Shown one piece after another: positions 1-7,072 of a stretch of DNA of 64,000 nucleotides. The stretch lies in the NCBI RefSeq assembly GCF_014803385.1, contig NZ_JACYFC010000001.1, forward strand, positions 1,012,136 to 1,076,135. Reading direction: 5' to 3'. The notes beneath the pieces are model-generated. The model was given only the letters and a program-made list of their open reading frames with translations, was not told where the DNA came from and did no database searches. A program made the translations under genes and the position numbers. The first letter of the stretch is position 1. Each line of letters starts with the position of its first letter. This DNA is from Marinomonas colpomeniae (GTDB lineage Bacteria; Pseudomonadota; Gammaproteobacteria; Pseudomonadales; Marinomonadaceae).

Positions 1-2
1 TT

Positions 3-1034
3 AGCTCTATCGATGATGAAATAGAAACTTTAAGAAATAAAGAAGAGTCATTCGATTTCAAAGACTCTCAAAATAAAGGGGTTGAAAAGCTCAAGAATAC
101 GCGAGAGAAAATTGCGCAAATAACAAGCGAGATCTCAAAGTTGAATATCAGAATCTTATATTCCCAGAGAACCATAAATGGGTATATGGAGAAGCAGTCA
201 GATATAGATGCAGATCTAATAGATAAGGTCTATACAGAAGCTAAATTATTACTCCCTGACATTAAAAAAACATTAGAAGATACAATCGGTTTTCATAAGC
301 AAGTTGTATCAAAAAAGGTCAATTATCTAAGTGAGAAGATCCGTGACTATCACCTCTCAATAGATAGTTTTAAGAATAGACTTAATGGTCTACTGGATGA
401 AGAAAAGAAGCTATTCTCTGCACTTGTAGGGGAGTCACATCTTACTGGCTTTGTTGTAATAGAAAATGAAATACAAGACAAACGTGAAGAGAGAGGTAGA
501 ACTAGCGTAATCGTTGATGAAGTTCAGCATGAATCTAGTGAAATAATTATTCTGGACGGAAAAATTCAAGAGCTCCGAGAAAGAAACAAGCTTCAAATAT
601 CCCAGCTCAATCAACATATTGCCATTTTTAATAAATATTTAAAATCATTTACTAGGGCGATATTTAGAGATTTTTCGTTAAGTTTCAATGTTGGCACCAA
701 AAGCGATACAAATGAAATTGAATTTTCTATCGTGAATCTGGAAAGAGTTTCTGGAGATGGGGCTCCAAGGGCTGCGGCATTAGCGTTTGACATGGCATTT
801 ATAGAATTTGTGAAAGAAACAGGTGCATGCTTTCCTGCATTTACCATACAAGATTATCTGGAAGCGTCTGACCAAGACAAATTGGCAACACTAGCAAATC
901 TTGCAAATGAGAATGAGATCCAAGTTGTAGTATCTGTGTTAAAGGATAAATTAGCTTCTCTAAGCCAAGAGTTTATTGATGAGAATACAGTCTTAACCCT
1001 GAAAAAATCAGATAAATTTTTCAAAATCGACTAA
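3..1034 (+). CDS. DUF2326-type ABC/SMC-like ATPase, C-terminal part (5' end outside window)
   Basis: The frame is open from the first bases of the window, so this is the last 343 residues of a larger protein. Roughly the first 230 visible residues are charged, heptad-rich coiled coil. The last third resembles an SMC/RecN-like ATPase head: an ABC-signature-like SGDGAPR (about 749–769) followed by AALAFDMAF, then a degenerate Walker B/D-loop region (FPAFTIQDYLEASDQD). This is the DUF2326 pattern. From memory, the family is linked to ABC three-component conflict systems; that link is knowledge, not seen here. The stop lies 10 bases before an attC-like site, so the gene may be a large integron cassette. 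N-terminal Walker A and partner genes lie off the left edge. Confidence 0.7.
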   Translation, partial: SSIDDEIETLRNKEESFDFKDSQNKGVEKLKNTREKIAQITSEISKLNIRILYSQRTINGYMEKQSDIDADLIDKVYTEAKLLLPDIKKTLEDTIGFHKQVVSKKVNYLSEKIRDYHLSIDSFKNRLNGLLDEEKKLFSALVGESHLTGFVVIENEIQDKREERGRTSVIVDEVQHESSEIIILDGKIQELRERNKLQISQLNQHIAIFNKYLKSFTRAIFRDFSLSFNVGTKSDTNEIEFSIVNLERVSGDGAPRAAALAFDMAFIEFVKETGACFPAFTIQDYLEASDQDKLATLANLANENEIQVVVSVLKDKLASLSQEFIDENTVLTLKKSDKFFKID

Positions 1035-1044
1035 TTAAATACAT

Positions 1045-1148
1045 GCATAACAATGCCATGCAATCTGACTCCGCAACCTGTCACCTTTCGTGCAAAAAAA
1101 ACGCACAAAAAGCGCCAGCTTGCTACGCAGTTGATGGCGGCGTTAGCT
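1045..1148 (+). other. attC-like recombination site 1 (integron cassette junction)
   Basis: The left box GCATAAC (1045–1051) and right box GTTAGCT (1142–1148) flank an imperfectly palindromic region. Inside them GCCATGCAA (1055–1063) pairs with TTGATGGC (1131–1138) leaving one unpaired base, the bulged arrangement typical of folded attC sites. It sits directly after the stop of the ATPase and just before the Abi-alpha gene. The right box GTTAGCT is the exact reverse complement of AGCTAAC at 1900–1906, as expected if 1143 onward is one cassette. No site-specific recombinase is in the window, so activity is unknown. Confidence 0.6.
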
Positions 1149-1170
1149 GATTTCATTATACGAGGCATAT

Positions 1171-1905
1171 ATGAAGGAAGAATTAGAAATAGTTGAAAAA
1201 TTATCAAACTCAAAAGTAGTTGAAAAAATATATGACGATGGTTTGTCATCTCCTGTCGTTGAGGTAAGTAAAATTGGTACTGATTTGGTTAAAAGTGCTA
1301 GATTGATTTTAGCTCCTTTGCAATTAGCGGCAACATTTCAAGATCGGTTTGAGATTTTTTTAAAAAAATTTAACAATCGAGTTGAAGAAGAGCACCAGGT
1401 TCAGCCTCCGGCTGAACTAACATCAGTTTGTCTTGAACGAATGAAGTACATTGATCTAGACAACCCCTTATGGGAGATGTTTGAAGAGCTATTAATAAAA
1501 TCTATGAGTAAAGATAGTATTTCACAAGTCCACCCTTCATTTGGCCAGATTATCGGTCAGTTGTCACCAGACGAGGCTTTGTTGATGTATGAGCTGAATA
1601 AAGGTGCGTTTCTTGTTACTGACCAAATGGATTTAAACGACCAATCTAATCGTTTTGAGAATCATAGGGTTTTGTCTAGTACGATACCTAAAGATAAGTT
1701 GGCTAACCCTGAAGCATTTGATATTTATTATGCGCATTTAGAATCACTTTCATTAATAAAATGGCCAGTTACGAACGAAGATCCCGTACGTATTGGGGGG
1801 CGACAAACTGGTACAAAACGTAATAGCCAAATTCACTTGACAGACTTCGGAAAACTTTTTGTAGCAGCATGCATACCTGAGGCAGGATTCAGCACAATCA
1901 GCTAA
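1171..1905 (+). CDS. Abi-alpha family (DUF4393-like) protein
   Basis: A 244-residue protein of the abortive-infection alpha type. Features are an N-terminal helical segment (residues about 1–45), a hydrophobic amphipathic stretch ILAPLQLAATFQDRF and a middle part ELTSVCLERMKYIDLDNPLW with EELLIKSM, which is family-like. Proteins of this family were named for lactococcal phage-resistance loci; a defence role here is inferred. ATG at 1171 follows GAGG at a good distance. The stop codon overlaps the left box of attC-like site 2, so the gene almost fills its cassette. It has no obvious promoter of its own, as is normal for cassette genes. Confidence 0.7.
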   Translation: MKEELEIVEKLSNSKVVEKIYDDGLSSPVVEVSKIGTDLVKSARLILAPLQLAATFQDRFEIFLKKFNNRVEEEHQVQPPAELTSVCLERMKYIDLDNPLWEMFEELLIKSMSKDSISQVHPSFGQIIGQLSPDEALLMYELNKGAFLVTDQMDLNDQSNRFENHRVLSSTIPKDKLANPEAFDIYYAHLESLSLIKWPVTNEDPVRIGGRQTGTKRNSQIHLTDFGKLFVAACIPEAGFSTIS

Positions 1906-1998
1906 CAAAGTCACTATGGTGTCAATTCGTAACAGTTGGCTACGTTCCGCTTCACAATTATAGCCAACTATTTTTATCCTCTGATTGAGGGATTAGGT
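1900..1998 (+). other. attC-like recombination site 2
   Basis: The left box AGCTAAC (1900–1906) is followed at 1934–1969 by a 9-bp stem AGTTGGCTA/TAGCCAACT with an 18-base loop, then ATTAGGT (1992–1998). The inner sequence (CAGTTGGCT … AGCCAACTATTTTT) resembles attC sites of marine gammaproteobacterial integrons as I recall them. The right box reads ATTAGGT instead of GTTRRRY, so the conserved G at the cleavage point is changed and the site may be weakened. The left box matches the start of its own cassette at 1142–1148 perfectly. Confidence 0.6.
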
Positions 1999-2004
1999 AT
2001 ACCA

Positions 2005-2421
2005 GTGGTCAGTATCGAGCAAATATTTAACCTTATAGAGAGCGAATGTGGAGTTGATAAAGAAAGACTAACTCTAAACACTGATGTTTTCGGTGAACTC
2101 GGTATAGAGGGTGATGATTTTTCAGCGCTAATTGAAAGCTATGCTTCAAGTTTTAGCGTTAATATGGATGACTATCTTTGGTATTTTCATAGTAACGACG
2201 AAGGCATAAATGTTTGGAGTTTTCTTTTCAAACCACCAAATAAAAAAGTTAATCGTATAGCTGTAACACCAAAAATATTATTAGATTTCGCAAATAGTAA
2301 AAGATGGGGGTTTGAATACCCATCACACAATAAGCCAAAAAACAGAAGAGACTTAACTTATAGTAATCTTTTTTGGTCGGTGATTGTGCTAGGTATTTAT
2401 TTGTTGGCAAGGTATACCTAG
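2005..2421 (+). CDS. DUF1493 family (acyl-carrier-like fold) protein
   Basis: The chosen GTG start gives 138 residues. The pattern LTLNTDVFGELGIEGDDFSALIESYASSFSV is the DUF1493 signature, a small helical domain resembling acyl carrier proteins; its biochemical role is not established. A hydrophobic C-terminal segment (SVIVLGIYLLARYT) could anchor it in the membrane. An open frame runs upstream to a TTG at 1936, but that part is translation of the attC-like site, so GTG 2005 with GAGGGA about 12 bases upstream is preferred. The stop overlaps attC-like site 3. It is probably a cassette gene between sites 2 and 3. Confidence 0.6.
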   Translation: MVSIEQIFNLIESECGVDKERLTLNTDVFGELGIEGDDFSALIESYASSFSVNMDDYLWYFHSNDEGINVWSFLFKPPNKKVNRIAVTPKILLDFANSKRWGFEYPSHNKPKNRRDLTYSNLFWSVIVLGIYLLARYT

Positions 2422-2506
2422 CAAGCGACTAAACTCCGATAATGTTAAGTACTCATGGCTTTGGCAAACAACGCAAAAAGCCACACCAACACATTGCTTG
2501 TTAGGC
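2416..2506 (+). other. attC-like recombination site 3
   Basis: The left end CCTAGCAAGC (2417–2426) pairs with GCTTGTTAGG (2496–2505) at 9 of 10 positions. Inside, GGCTTTGGC (2458–2466) and GCAAAAAGCC (2473–2482) form a further imperfect repeat. The right end GTTAGGC fits the GTTRRRY box; a second possible right box, GTTATAT, lies at 2511–2517. The left box ACCTAGC matches the start of its own cassette (TTAGGT at 1993–1998) apart from one base. This is the last recognisable site of the array. Confidence 0.5.
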
Positions 2507-2535
2507 GGGCGTTATATTTCAACAATGGAAAATAT

Positions 2536-2685
2536 ATGCGTATCCTGATTTTCAAAATAATTAGGGGCAGGGTTAAATCCATTATCCAGAAAACCAGCTT
2601 CGCGCTAATCTTGTTTTATTGTATAAGTAAGAGTGTTATTAAAAATCAGAGTGAAATTATTTCTCTTTTAGTTAGAGGCTATTAA
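2536..2685 (+). CDS. possible small basic protein after the cassette array
   Basis: A 49-residue reading frame from ATG 2536 (MRILIFKIIRG …) that is rich in Ile, Lys and Ser with a short hydrophobic middle. I do not recognise a family. There is no clear ribosome-binding site and composition does not separate it from non-coding AT-rich DNA. It is listed only because it is the sole open frame between the last attC-like site and the PaiB-like gene. Confidence 0.15.
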   Translation: MRILIFKIIRGRVKSIIQKTSFALILFYCISKSVIKNQSEIISLLVRGY

Positions 2686-2708
2686 CTACTTAATAGGTAA
2701 GGGCTCAT

Positions 2709-3323
2709 ATGTACATACCAAACAATATTAAAATGGATGATTTATTTGTAGCTCATGATTTCATAGAGGAGTTTGGTTTTGGCCTTATTGTGTCTAGTTC
2801 ACTGACTGGAACCCATATTCCATTTGTTTTGCATAAAAATGAAGGTGAAAAAGGGACGCTTTATAGCCATTGCGCAAAGGCTAACCCTCATTGGAAAGAG
2901 TTGGATAAAGCAGAAGTTTTAATCGTTTTTACTGGCCCTCACAGTTATATATCGCCAAGCTGGTATGCTAAATCTCCTGGCGTACCAACATGGAATTATT
3001 CTGCTGTTCATGCTTACGGCGTTGTTTCTTTGCTGAATGACAATGAAACGCTAGAAGCAGTAGAAGAAGTGGTACATAAATATGAACCTGCACTGTTAGC
3101 TAAACGAGACATAATAACGGATGAGTTTAGAGATAAATTGTTATCTGGTGTTGTCGGTTTTAAAATTGAGCTATCAAGAATTGAAGGTAAATTGAAGCTT
3201 GGTCAACAGAGAGCAAAAGAAGATCAAGTTGGCGTTTTTAACGCGCTTTCAAATTCAAAAAATTTAGATGATCTTGCTTTAGCAAATTATATGGAAAAGT
3301 TGAATGTAGGTATCGGCAGTTAA
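2709..3323 (+). CDS. PaiB-like FMN-binding negative transcriptional regulator family protein
   Basis: The 204-residue length fits the PaiB family. N-terminal MYIPNNIKMDD, a split-barrel flavin-binding region (GTLYSHCAKANPHWKEL) and the hallmark VLIVFTGPHSYISPSWY followed by VPTWNYSAVHAYG are all present. The fold is that of FMN/heme-binding split barrels; in Bacillus PaiB represses degradative enzymes, but most homologues have no proven regulatory function and may be flavin- or heme-dependent enzymes. The gene stands alone, 85 bp before the small monooxygenase gene, and lies outside the cassette-like area. Confidence 0.85.
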   Translation: MYIPNNIKMDDLFVAHDFIEEFGFGLIVSSSLTGTHIPFVLHKNEGEKGTLYSHCAKANPHWKELDKAEVLIVFTGPHSYISPSWYAKSPGVPTWNYSAVHAYGVVSLLNDNETLEAVEEVVHKYEPALLAKRDIITDEFRDKLLSGVVGFKIELSRIEGKLKLGQQRAKEDQVGVFNALSNSKNLDDLALANYMEKLNVGIGS

Positions 3324-3408
3324 CCAGAAATTATGGCTTATCTCGAATTCCTAAAATATTCATTACTCTTAAACAGATAAAACTATCAATCATCCATAAG
3401 GATTTCAC

Positions 3409-3756
3409 ATGTCTACAAAAGTTTATTGCGTTGCACAGTTTCAACCTAAAGAAGGTAAAGCTCAGGAGTTATTTTCTGTCTTACAAAGCTTAGAACCTAA
3501 CTCACACAGGGAAGACGGCTGTCTGCAATACATAGTTACAAGACACATCGAAAGCCCGTTTGCAGATGGAAAGAGTTTCTCTCTTGCGTTTAACGAAATT
3601 TGGGCGGATATGGCGAGTTTCGAGGCGCACTGTCAACGAGAAGAAATTAAGCAGTTTTTTGAACGGTATTGCGCTGCAGACGATGGTCTAGCAGCCGATT
3701 GGAATGTGTGTGTTTATACCGATGAGCCTGTTAACTTTGATGCGCCTAATTTTTAG
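3409..3756 (+). CDS. putative quinol monooxygenase (ABM domain protein)
   Basis: A 115-residue ferredoxin-like ABM protein of the YgiN type. It starts VYCVAQFQPKEGKAQELFSVLQ, with the central CLQYIVTRH and FNEIWADMASFEAHCQ and the conserved end-of-domain FFERY. Family members act as dimers on quinols or aromatic compounds without a metal or cofactor; the substrate here cannot be told. SD AAGGA precedes ATG 3409. A hairpin follows the gene. Confidence 0.8.
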   Translation: MSTKVYCVAQFQPKEGKAQELFSVLQSLEPNSHREDGCLQYIVTRHIESPFADGKSFSLAFNEIWADMASFEAHCQREEIKQFFERYCAADDGLAADWNVCVYTDEPVNFDAPNF

Positions 3757-3841
3757 TTAAAAAAGTAGGGTAATGACGCGTCTTTTATCATGAAGGCGTT
3801 TAGATTCATTTTAATAAACTCTGGGAAGTCCACTTGATCTT

Positions 3842-3883
3842 ACTTGCCACGCCTTCTATAGAGACAGTCATGGCAAGTTTTCT
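3842..3883. terminator. hairpin between convergent genes
   Basis: ACTTGCCA (3842–3849) pairs with TGGCAAGT (3871–3878), followed on the + strand by TTTTCTC. It lies between the monooxygenase and the convergent YrhK gene. The loop is long (21 bases), so the call is moderate. Confidence 0.45.
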
Positions 3884-3925
3884 CAGTTAAAAATCAATGC
3901 GAATCATGTTTTGTAGGGCCCGTAG

Positions 3926-4186
3926 CTATGTCGATTTATGAGACACTCTACTAACATGAATCAATCCTGTGAGTTTTATCAGGGGCTTAATGATCAGCTG
4001 AGCGCTGCCTGCGATAAATAACCAGGTTCCACTTTCAACTAGCGAATCATTCAAGAAGAAGAAACTACCAATCAAAAACCAGATGGCGATCAATAGGTCA
4101 TTGAATGCGCCTAGTGCTTCGTAACGACGTTGTACCACAATATGTTCATTCCCAATGTCTAGATCCAATTCAACGCTTTGCTTCAC
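3926..4186 (-). CDS. YrhK family membrane protein
   Basis: A small protein with two predicted membrane helices (LLIAIWFLIGSFFFL and a second around TWLFIAGSAQLIIKPLI). The pattern RRYEALGAFNDLLIAIWFLIGS matches YrhK-like domains, whose function is unknown. I chose GTG at 4186 because AAGGAG lies 6 bases upstream; the ATG at 4207 adds 7 residues but has no Shine-Dalgarno sequence. It is monocistronic, convergent with the monooxygenase gene. Confidence 0.75.
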   Translation of the reverse strand: MKQSVELDLDIGNEHIVVQRRYEALGAFNDLLIAIWFLIGSFFFLNDSLVESGTWLFIAGSAQLIIKPLIKLTGLIHVSRVSHKST

Positions 4187-4360
4187 TGTTTTCTCCTTGC
4201 ACGTCATTTATCTAATAGAACAGCTCATAAGCTGGCTGTTTTCTCGTTCGTAATTTAGTTGTGGATACTAAAGCTGTTTTCCGTTTTTCGCCAGAATATA
4301 AAAAGTAAAGAAAATGACTGTTGAGAAAGTAGACTAGAGTTCACTTGTGTTAAGCGTATT

Positions 4361-4415
4361 AACAATCAAAAAGCCAGCGTCTCGAAGGTGAGATACGCTG
4401 GCTTTTTTGATTGTT
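4361..4415. terminator. strong bidirectional terminator
   Basis: A very long near-perfect hairpin: AACAATCAAAAAGCCAGCGT on the left pairs with ACGCTGGCTTTTTTGATTGT on the right, with A- and T-tracts on both sides. It lies downstream of the minus-strand YHS gene and could stop transcription in both directions. Confidence 0.85.
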
Positions 4416-4478
4416 AAATATAGACAGAAACTGAAGGGGAGCAGTTCCGGTCTATAAAATATTAATCATTAGCGCTGG

Positions 4479-4964
4479 TTAGCCGTTTTTCGCTTTTGCT
4501 TCTGTAGGTGTTAAACCCTTTAGTGCAGGCCAGTTGTTTTCTGATGTGATTAGGTTACCAGGAACATCTCTTAACCATGCTTTTTGAACGTCTTTATTTA
4601 GGTTCAAATACAATTTACCGTCGGCAATTTTCCACGCTGTTGGGTCTGTATCAAATTTCAAGTTCATCGCGACGCCCATTGCACAATAACCGCCGTACTG
4701 AGGTGCGTATTTTGATTTGTCTGCATTAAACAAATCTCTGTGTGCCGCTGATACAAAACGGAAAGTTGCGTTTTTATAGTTAGACGTAAATTCAGAACTA
4801 CCTAGAACGGGTTTGCTCATTGTGAAGTAAGCAACCGTATCGTAGCCTTTAATCGCCAAGTCATTTGCATCTGCATTTGCATCAATGTCTGCGGCAAAGC
4901 TTGCTGCACTGGCGAAAAGAACCGTTGCTGCGACTGTACTTTTGATCAAGTTAGAAATGTTCAT
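4479..4964 (-). CDS. secreted YHS-domain protein
   Basis: 161 residues with a Sec signal peptide (cleavage near SFA-AD, residue 24). The mature part carries the YHS pattern: AIKGYDTVAYF, FRFVSAAHRDLFNADKSKYAPQYGGYCAMGVA. YHS domains are thought to bind metal (often copper or heme-related); the role of the periplasmic stand-alone form is unproven. An in-frame ATG lies 14 codons upstream, but ATG 4964 has GGAAA directly before it and starts the signal peptide. It is divergent from an AraC regulator gene, which may control it (inference). Confidence 0.85.
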   Translation of the reverse strand: MNISNLIKSTVAATVLFASAASFAADIDANADANDLAIKGYDTVAYFTMSKPVLGSSEFTSNYKNATFRFVSAAHRDLFNADKSKYAPQYGGYCAMGVAMNLKFDTDPTAWKIADGKLYLNLNKDVQKAWLRDVPGNLITSENNWPALKGLTPTEAKAKNG

Positions 4965-5174
4965 GATTTTTCCTTTCGTTGCTTTCAATAAGTTGTTAAA
5001 AACCACACATTAAGAAATGTTAGCGAAAAGTCGTTGAACTTATAACTCATCGTGTTTACTAACTAACTCCCTTAAGTGAATGAGATCAGTCTATTGAGTT
5101 CTTGAACATGAAAGGCACCGAGATATCCATAAAATGAAACCAATCGTCCAAATCGATAAATTAAGTAGGTATTT

Positions 5175-6005
5175 GTGAACAAATTACAAAATATTATTGA
5201 TAACTTTTCGATTCAATCTGAAGTTATTTTTAGTGGTAGTTTTTGTGGTGGGAAAACGCTGGGTTCATTAGAAACCGAAAAGGGCGGTCATTTGCATTAC
5301 CTACGTTCAGGTAAGTTAACCATTTCGAGCGATTCCGGCCATAAAATGCTGTTTGATCAGCCTGCTATTATTCTTTTACCTTTTGCGACCACTCACCAAG
5401 TGATTGCTGACGAGTCCGATGCAGCGGAGCTAATTTGTGCGGCGATTAACTTTACGGCATTAGAGCAAAAGCAATTGGTGTCTAGCTTACCGAAATTGGT
5501 TTATCTCAATTTAGAGGATGGGCCTATGGCGAACACCGTTGATTGGATGTTTAGTGAAATTGGCGTGACAGGTCTTGGGCAAAAAAGTATTGCTGGTAAA
5601 TTGTGTGACATTTTACTCATCCAAATGCTGCGTAAACTGTCTGAAGAAGGCTTAGTGATACAAGGTATGTTGGCGGGGTTGAGTCATCCTGCTTTGGCGC
5701 CGACCTTGGTGAAGCTACAAGAATCACCAGAAGAAGCATGGACGTTAGATTTAATGGCGGAAAGTGCTGCTATGTCTCGTTCTAAATTCTCGGAGTTGTT
5801 CCGAGATACGGTAGGGCAAACGCCGAATGATTTTTTAACTGATTTACGTATTTCCACTGCGCAACAACTTTTGATTCAAGATAAGCCAGTCAATTTAGTA
5901 GCAAACAGCGTGGGCTATGAACATGGTTCTGTATTAGCCAGAGTCTTCCGTAAGAAAACAGGGTTATCACCAAGAGAGTGGTTACACAAATTCCACGGAA
6001 ACTGA
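5175..6005 (+). CDS. AraC family regulator with cupin-type sensor domain
   Basis: 276 residues. The N-terminal part (about 20–110) is a cupin-like ligand domain (GGHLHYLRSGKLTI, IILLPFATTHQV) and the C-terminal 100 residues are a double helix-turn-helix (MAESAAMSRSKFSELFRDTVGQTPNDFL … VGYEHGSVLARVFRKKTGLSPREW). The start is GTG with TAGG upstream. It is divergent from the YHS gene across 210 bp, so that gene is the first target to consider; the ligand is unknown. Confidence 0.85.
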   Translation: MNKLQNIIDNFSIQSEVIFSGSFCGGKTLGSLETEKGGHLHYLRSGKLTISSDSGHKMLFDQPAIILLPFATTHQVIADESDAAELICAAINFTALEQKQLVSSLPKLVYLNLEDGPMANTVDWMFSEIGVTGLGQKSIAGKLCDILLIQMLRKLSEEGLVIQGMLAGLSHPALAPTLVKLQESPEEAWTLDLMAESAAMSRSKFSELFRDTVGQTPNDFLTDLRISTAQQLLIQDKPVNLVANSVGYEHGSVLARVFRKKTGLSPREWLHKFHGN

Positions 6006-6054
6006 TGATATGAAGATTATATTGAACGAACCTTTTACTTGTTTACCATTCAAT

Positions 6055-6091
6055 AAAGCAAGCAGCACTAGAGTGTTGCGCTGTTTGCTTT
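6055..6091. terminator. terminator between convergent genes
   Basis: AAAGCAAGCAGC (6055–6066) pairs with GCTGTTTGCTTT (6080–6091) with one G·T pair. It separates the AraC gene from the convergent outer-membrane protein gene. Confidence 0.6.
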
Positions 6092-6106
6092 GGGGCTTGA
6101 TGCAAA

Positions 6107-6832
6107 TTAGAAGTGATAGGCAAGAGTGATGCTTGCGAAGGTATTAACACCATCAAGCTCGTCTTTAATGTTTTGTTTCTCTTTTGTTAGATCTGAAGCG
6201 GTTAAATTATTATTAGAGCCTTTGGCGCTAAGGTCTATCGAGGTTTCACTGGATAAAAGAGTGAGGCCAACTTCTACTTGAATGTCGAATCCCTGCATCT
6301 TCTCAATCTTGTTTCCCCACCCTAAACTTATATAAGGCGCAATTTCAGTTCTATCTGCATCGACTGTGAACGAGTCTAAATCCCCTGGATTTACCGTTGT
6401 TGAGCCGACGGTATAGGCTTTACTGTTGTCTGCTGAGTAACTTGCCGAGTAGTCTTGGTAGAGTAACCCACCTGATAGGAAAATATCGTTTATCCATCCT
6501 GATGACTGTATCGGATACCAATCAAAACCGATTTGAAGTGATGATTCTGAGAAGTCACTCGCGTCATATGTAATACCTGCAATATTGGAACTGAATTCAT
6601 CTTCGTATTCGAAACCAGTCATCGCTGTACGCCACTGAACCTTATCTCCTTGAAAAAGGTGTAATTGAGTGGAGCCACTTAAGCTAATGCCAAAACCTAC
6701 TGTTCCAGCGGTTACTCCTGCTGAAAGGCTGGGTTCATAAGCAAAAGCTTGCTGACTGAAGATGACAGAAGAGACAATTAATGTAGATAATTTCACACCT
6801 AAATACTGTTTTTTCTTTGATATCACTGTCAT
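6107..6832 (-). CDS. outer-membrane beta-barrel protein
   Basis: 241 residues with a Sec signal (cleavage around AFA-YEP, residue 31). The rest alternates polar and hydrophobic residues in about eight strands (GVTAGTVGFGISLSGSTQLHL, SSLQIGFDWYPI, TEIAPYISLGWGNKI) and ends in AYHF with C-terminal Phe, the usual signal for the Bam machinery. It resembles 8-stranded OmpA/OmpW-size barrels, but I cannot name a family. AAGGA precedes ATG 6832. Function unknown; pores, adhesins and stress proteins all share this design. Confidence 0.75.
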   Translation of the reverse strand: MTVISKKKQYLGVKLSTLIVSSVIFSQQAFAYEPSLSAGVTAGTVGFGISLSGSTQLHLFQGDKVQWRTAMTGFEYEDEFSSNIAGITYDASDFSESSLQIGFDWYPIQSSGWINDIFLSGGLLYQDYSASYSADNSKAYTVGSTTVNPGDLDSFTVDADRTEIAPYISLGWGNKIEKMQGFDIQVEVGLTLLSSETSIDLSAKGSNNNLTASDLTKEKQNIKDELDGVNTFASITLAYHF

Positions 6833-7018
6833 GATTTTTTCCTTGAATAAAAGAAGTAATTAACTTGTATAAGTTAGACGGTTTCTATTATGAGGAGGGC
6901 GTGTGATGAAGTCTGTGGTACTTTTTGGACAAAGTGTGACAGCCCACTGACCTTATGAATAGGCTGCAGGAACAGATGGTATGAGTAGTATAAATGCAAA
7001 AAAATGAAGAGTGTGTGG

Positions 7019-7048
7019 AAAGGGAAACCCCAGTGCTTCCCTTTTTTG
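7019..7048. terminator. terminator downstream of the sensor kinase gene
   Basis: AAAGGGAA (7019–7026) pairs with TTCCCTTT (7037–7044), with further T residues on the + strand and A residues on the left. It lies just beyond the 3' end of the minus-strand two-component operon. Confidence 0.6.
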
Positions 7049-7072
7049 TTCGTTCTTGAGTTAGTTATTGAG

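Noticed and set aside
1936..2004. Longer DUF1493 start at TTG 1936
   Set aside because: The extra residues are translation of the attC-like stem-loop and do not belong to the DUF1493 domain.
3324..3408. A fourth attC-like site after the PaiB-like gene
   Set aside because: No left/right box pair or inner stem is visible; the array appears to end near 2506–2517.
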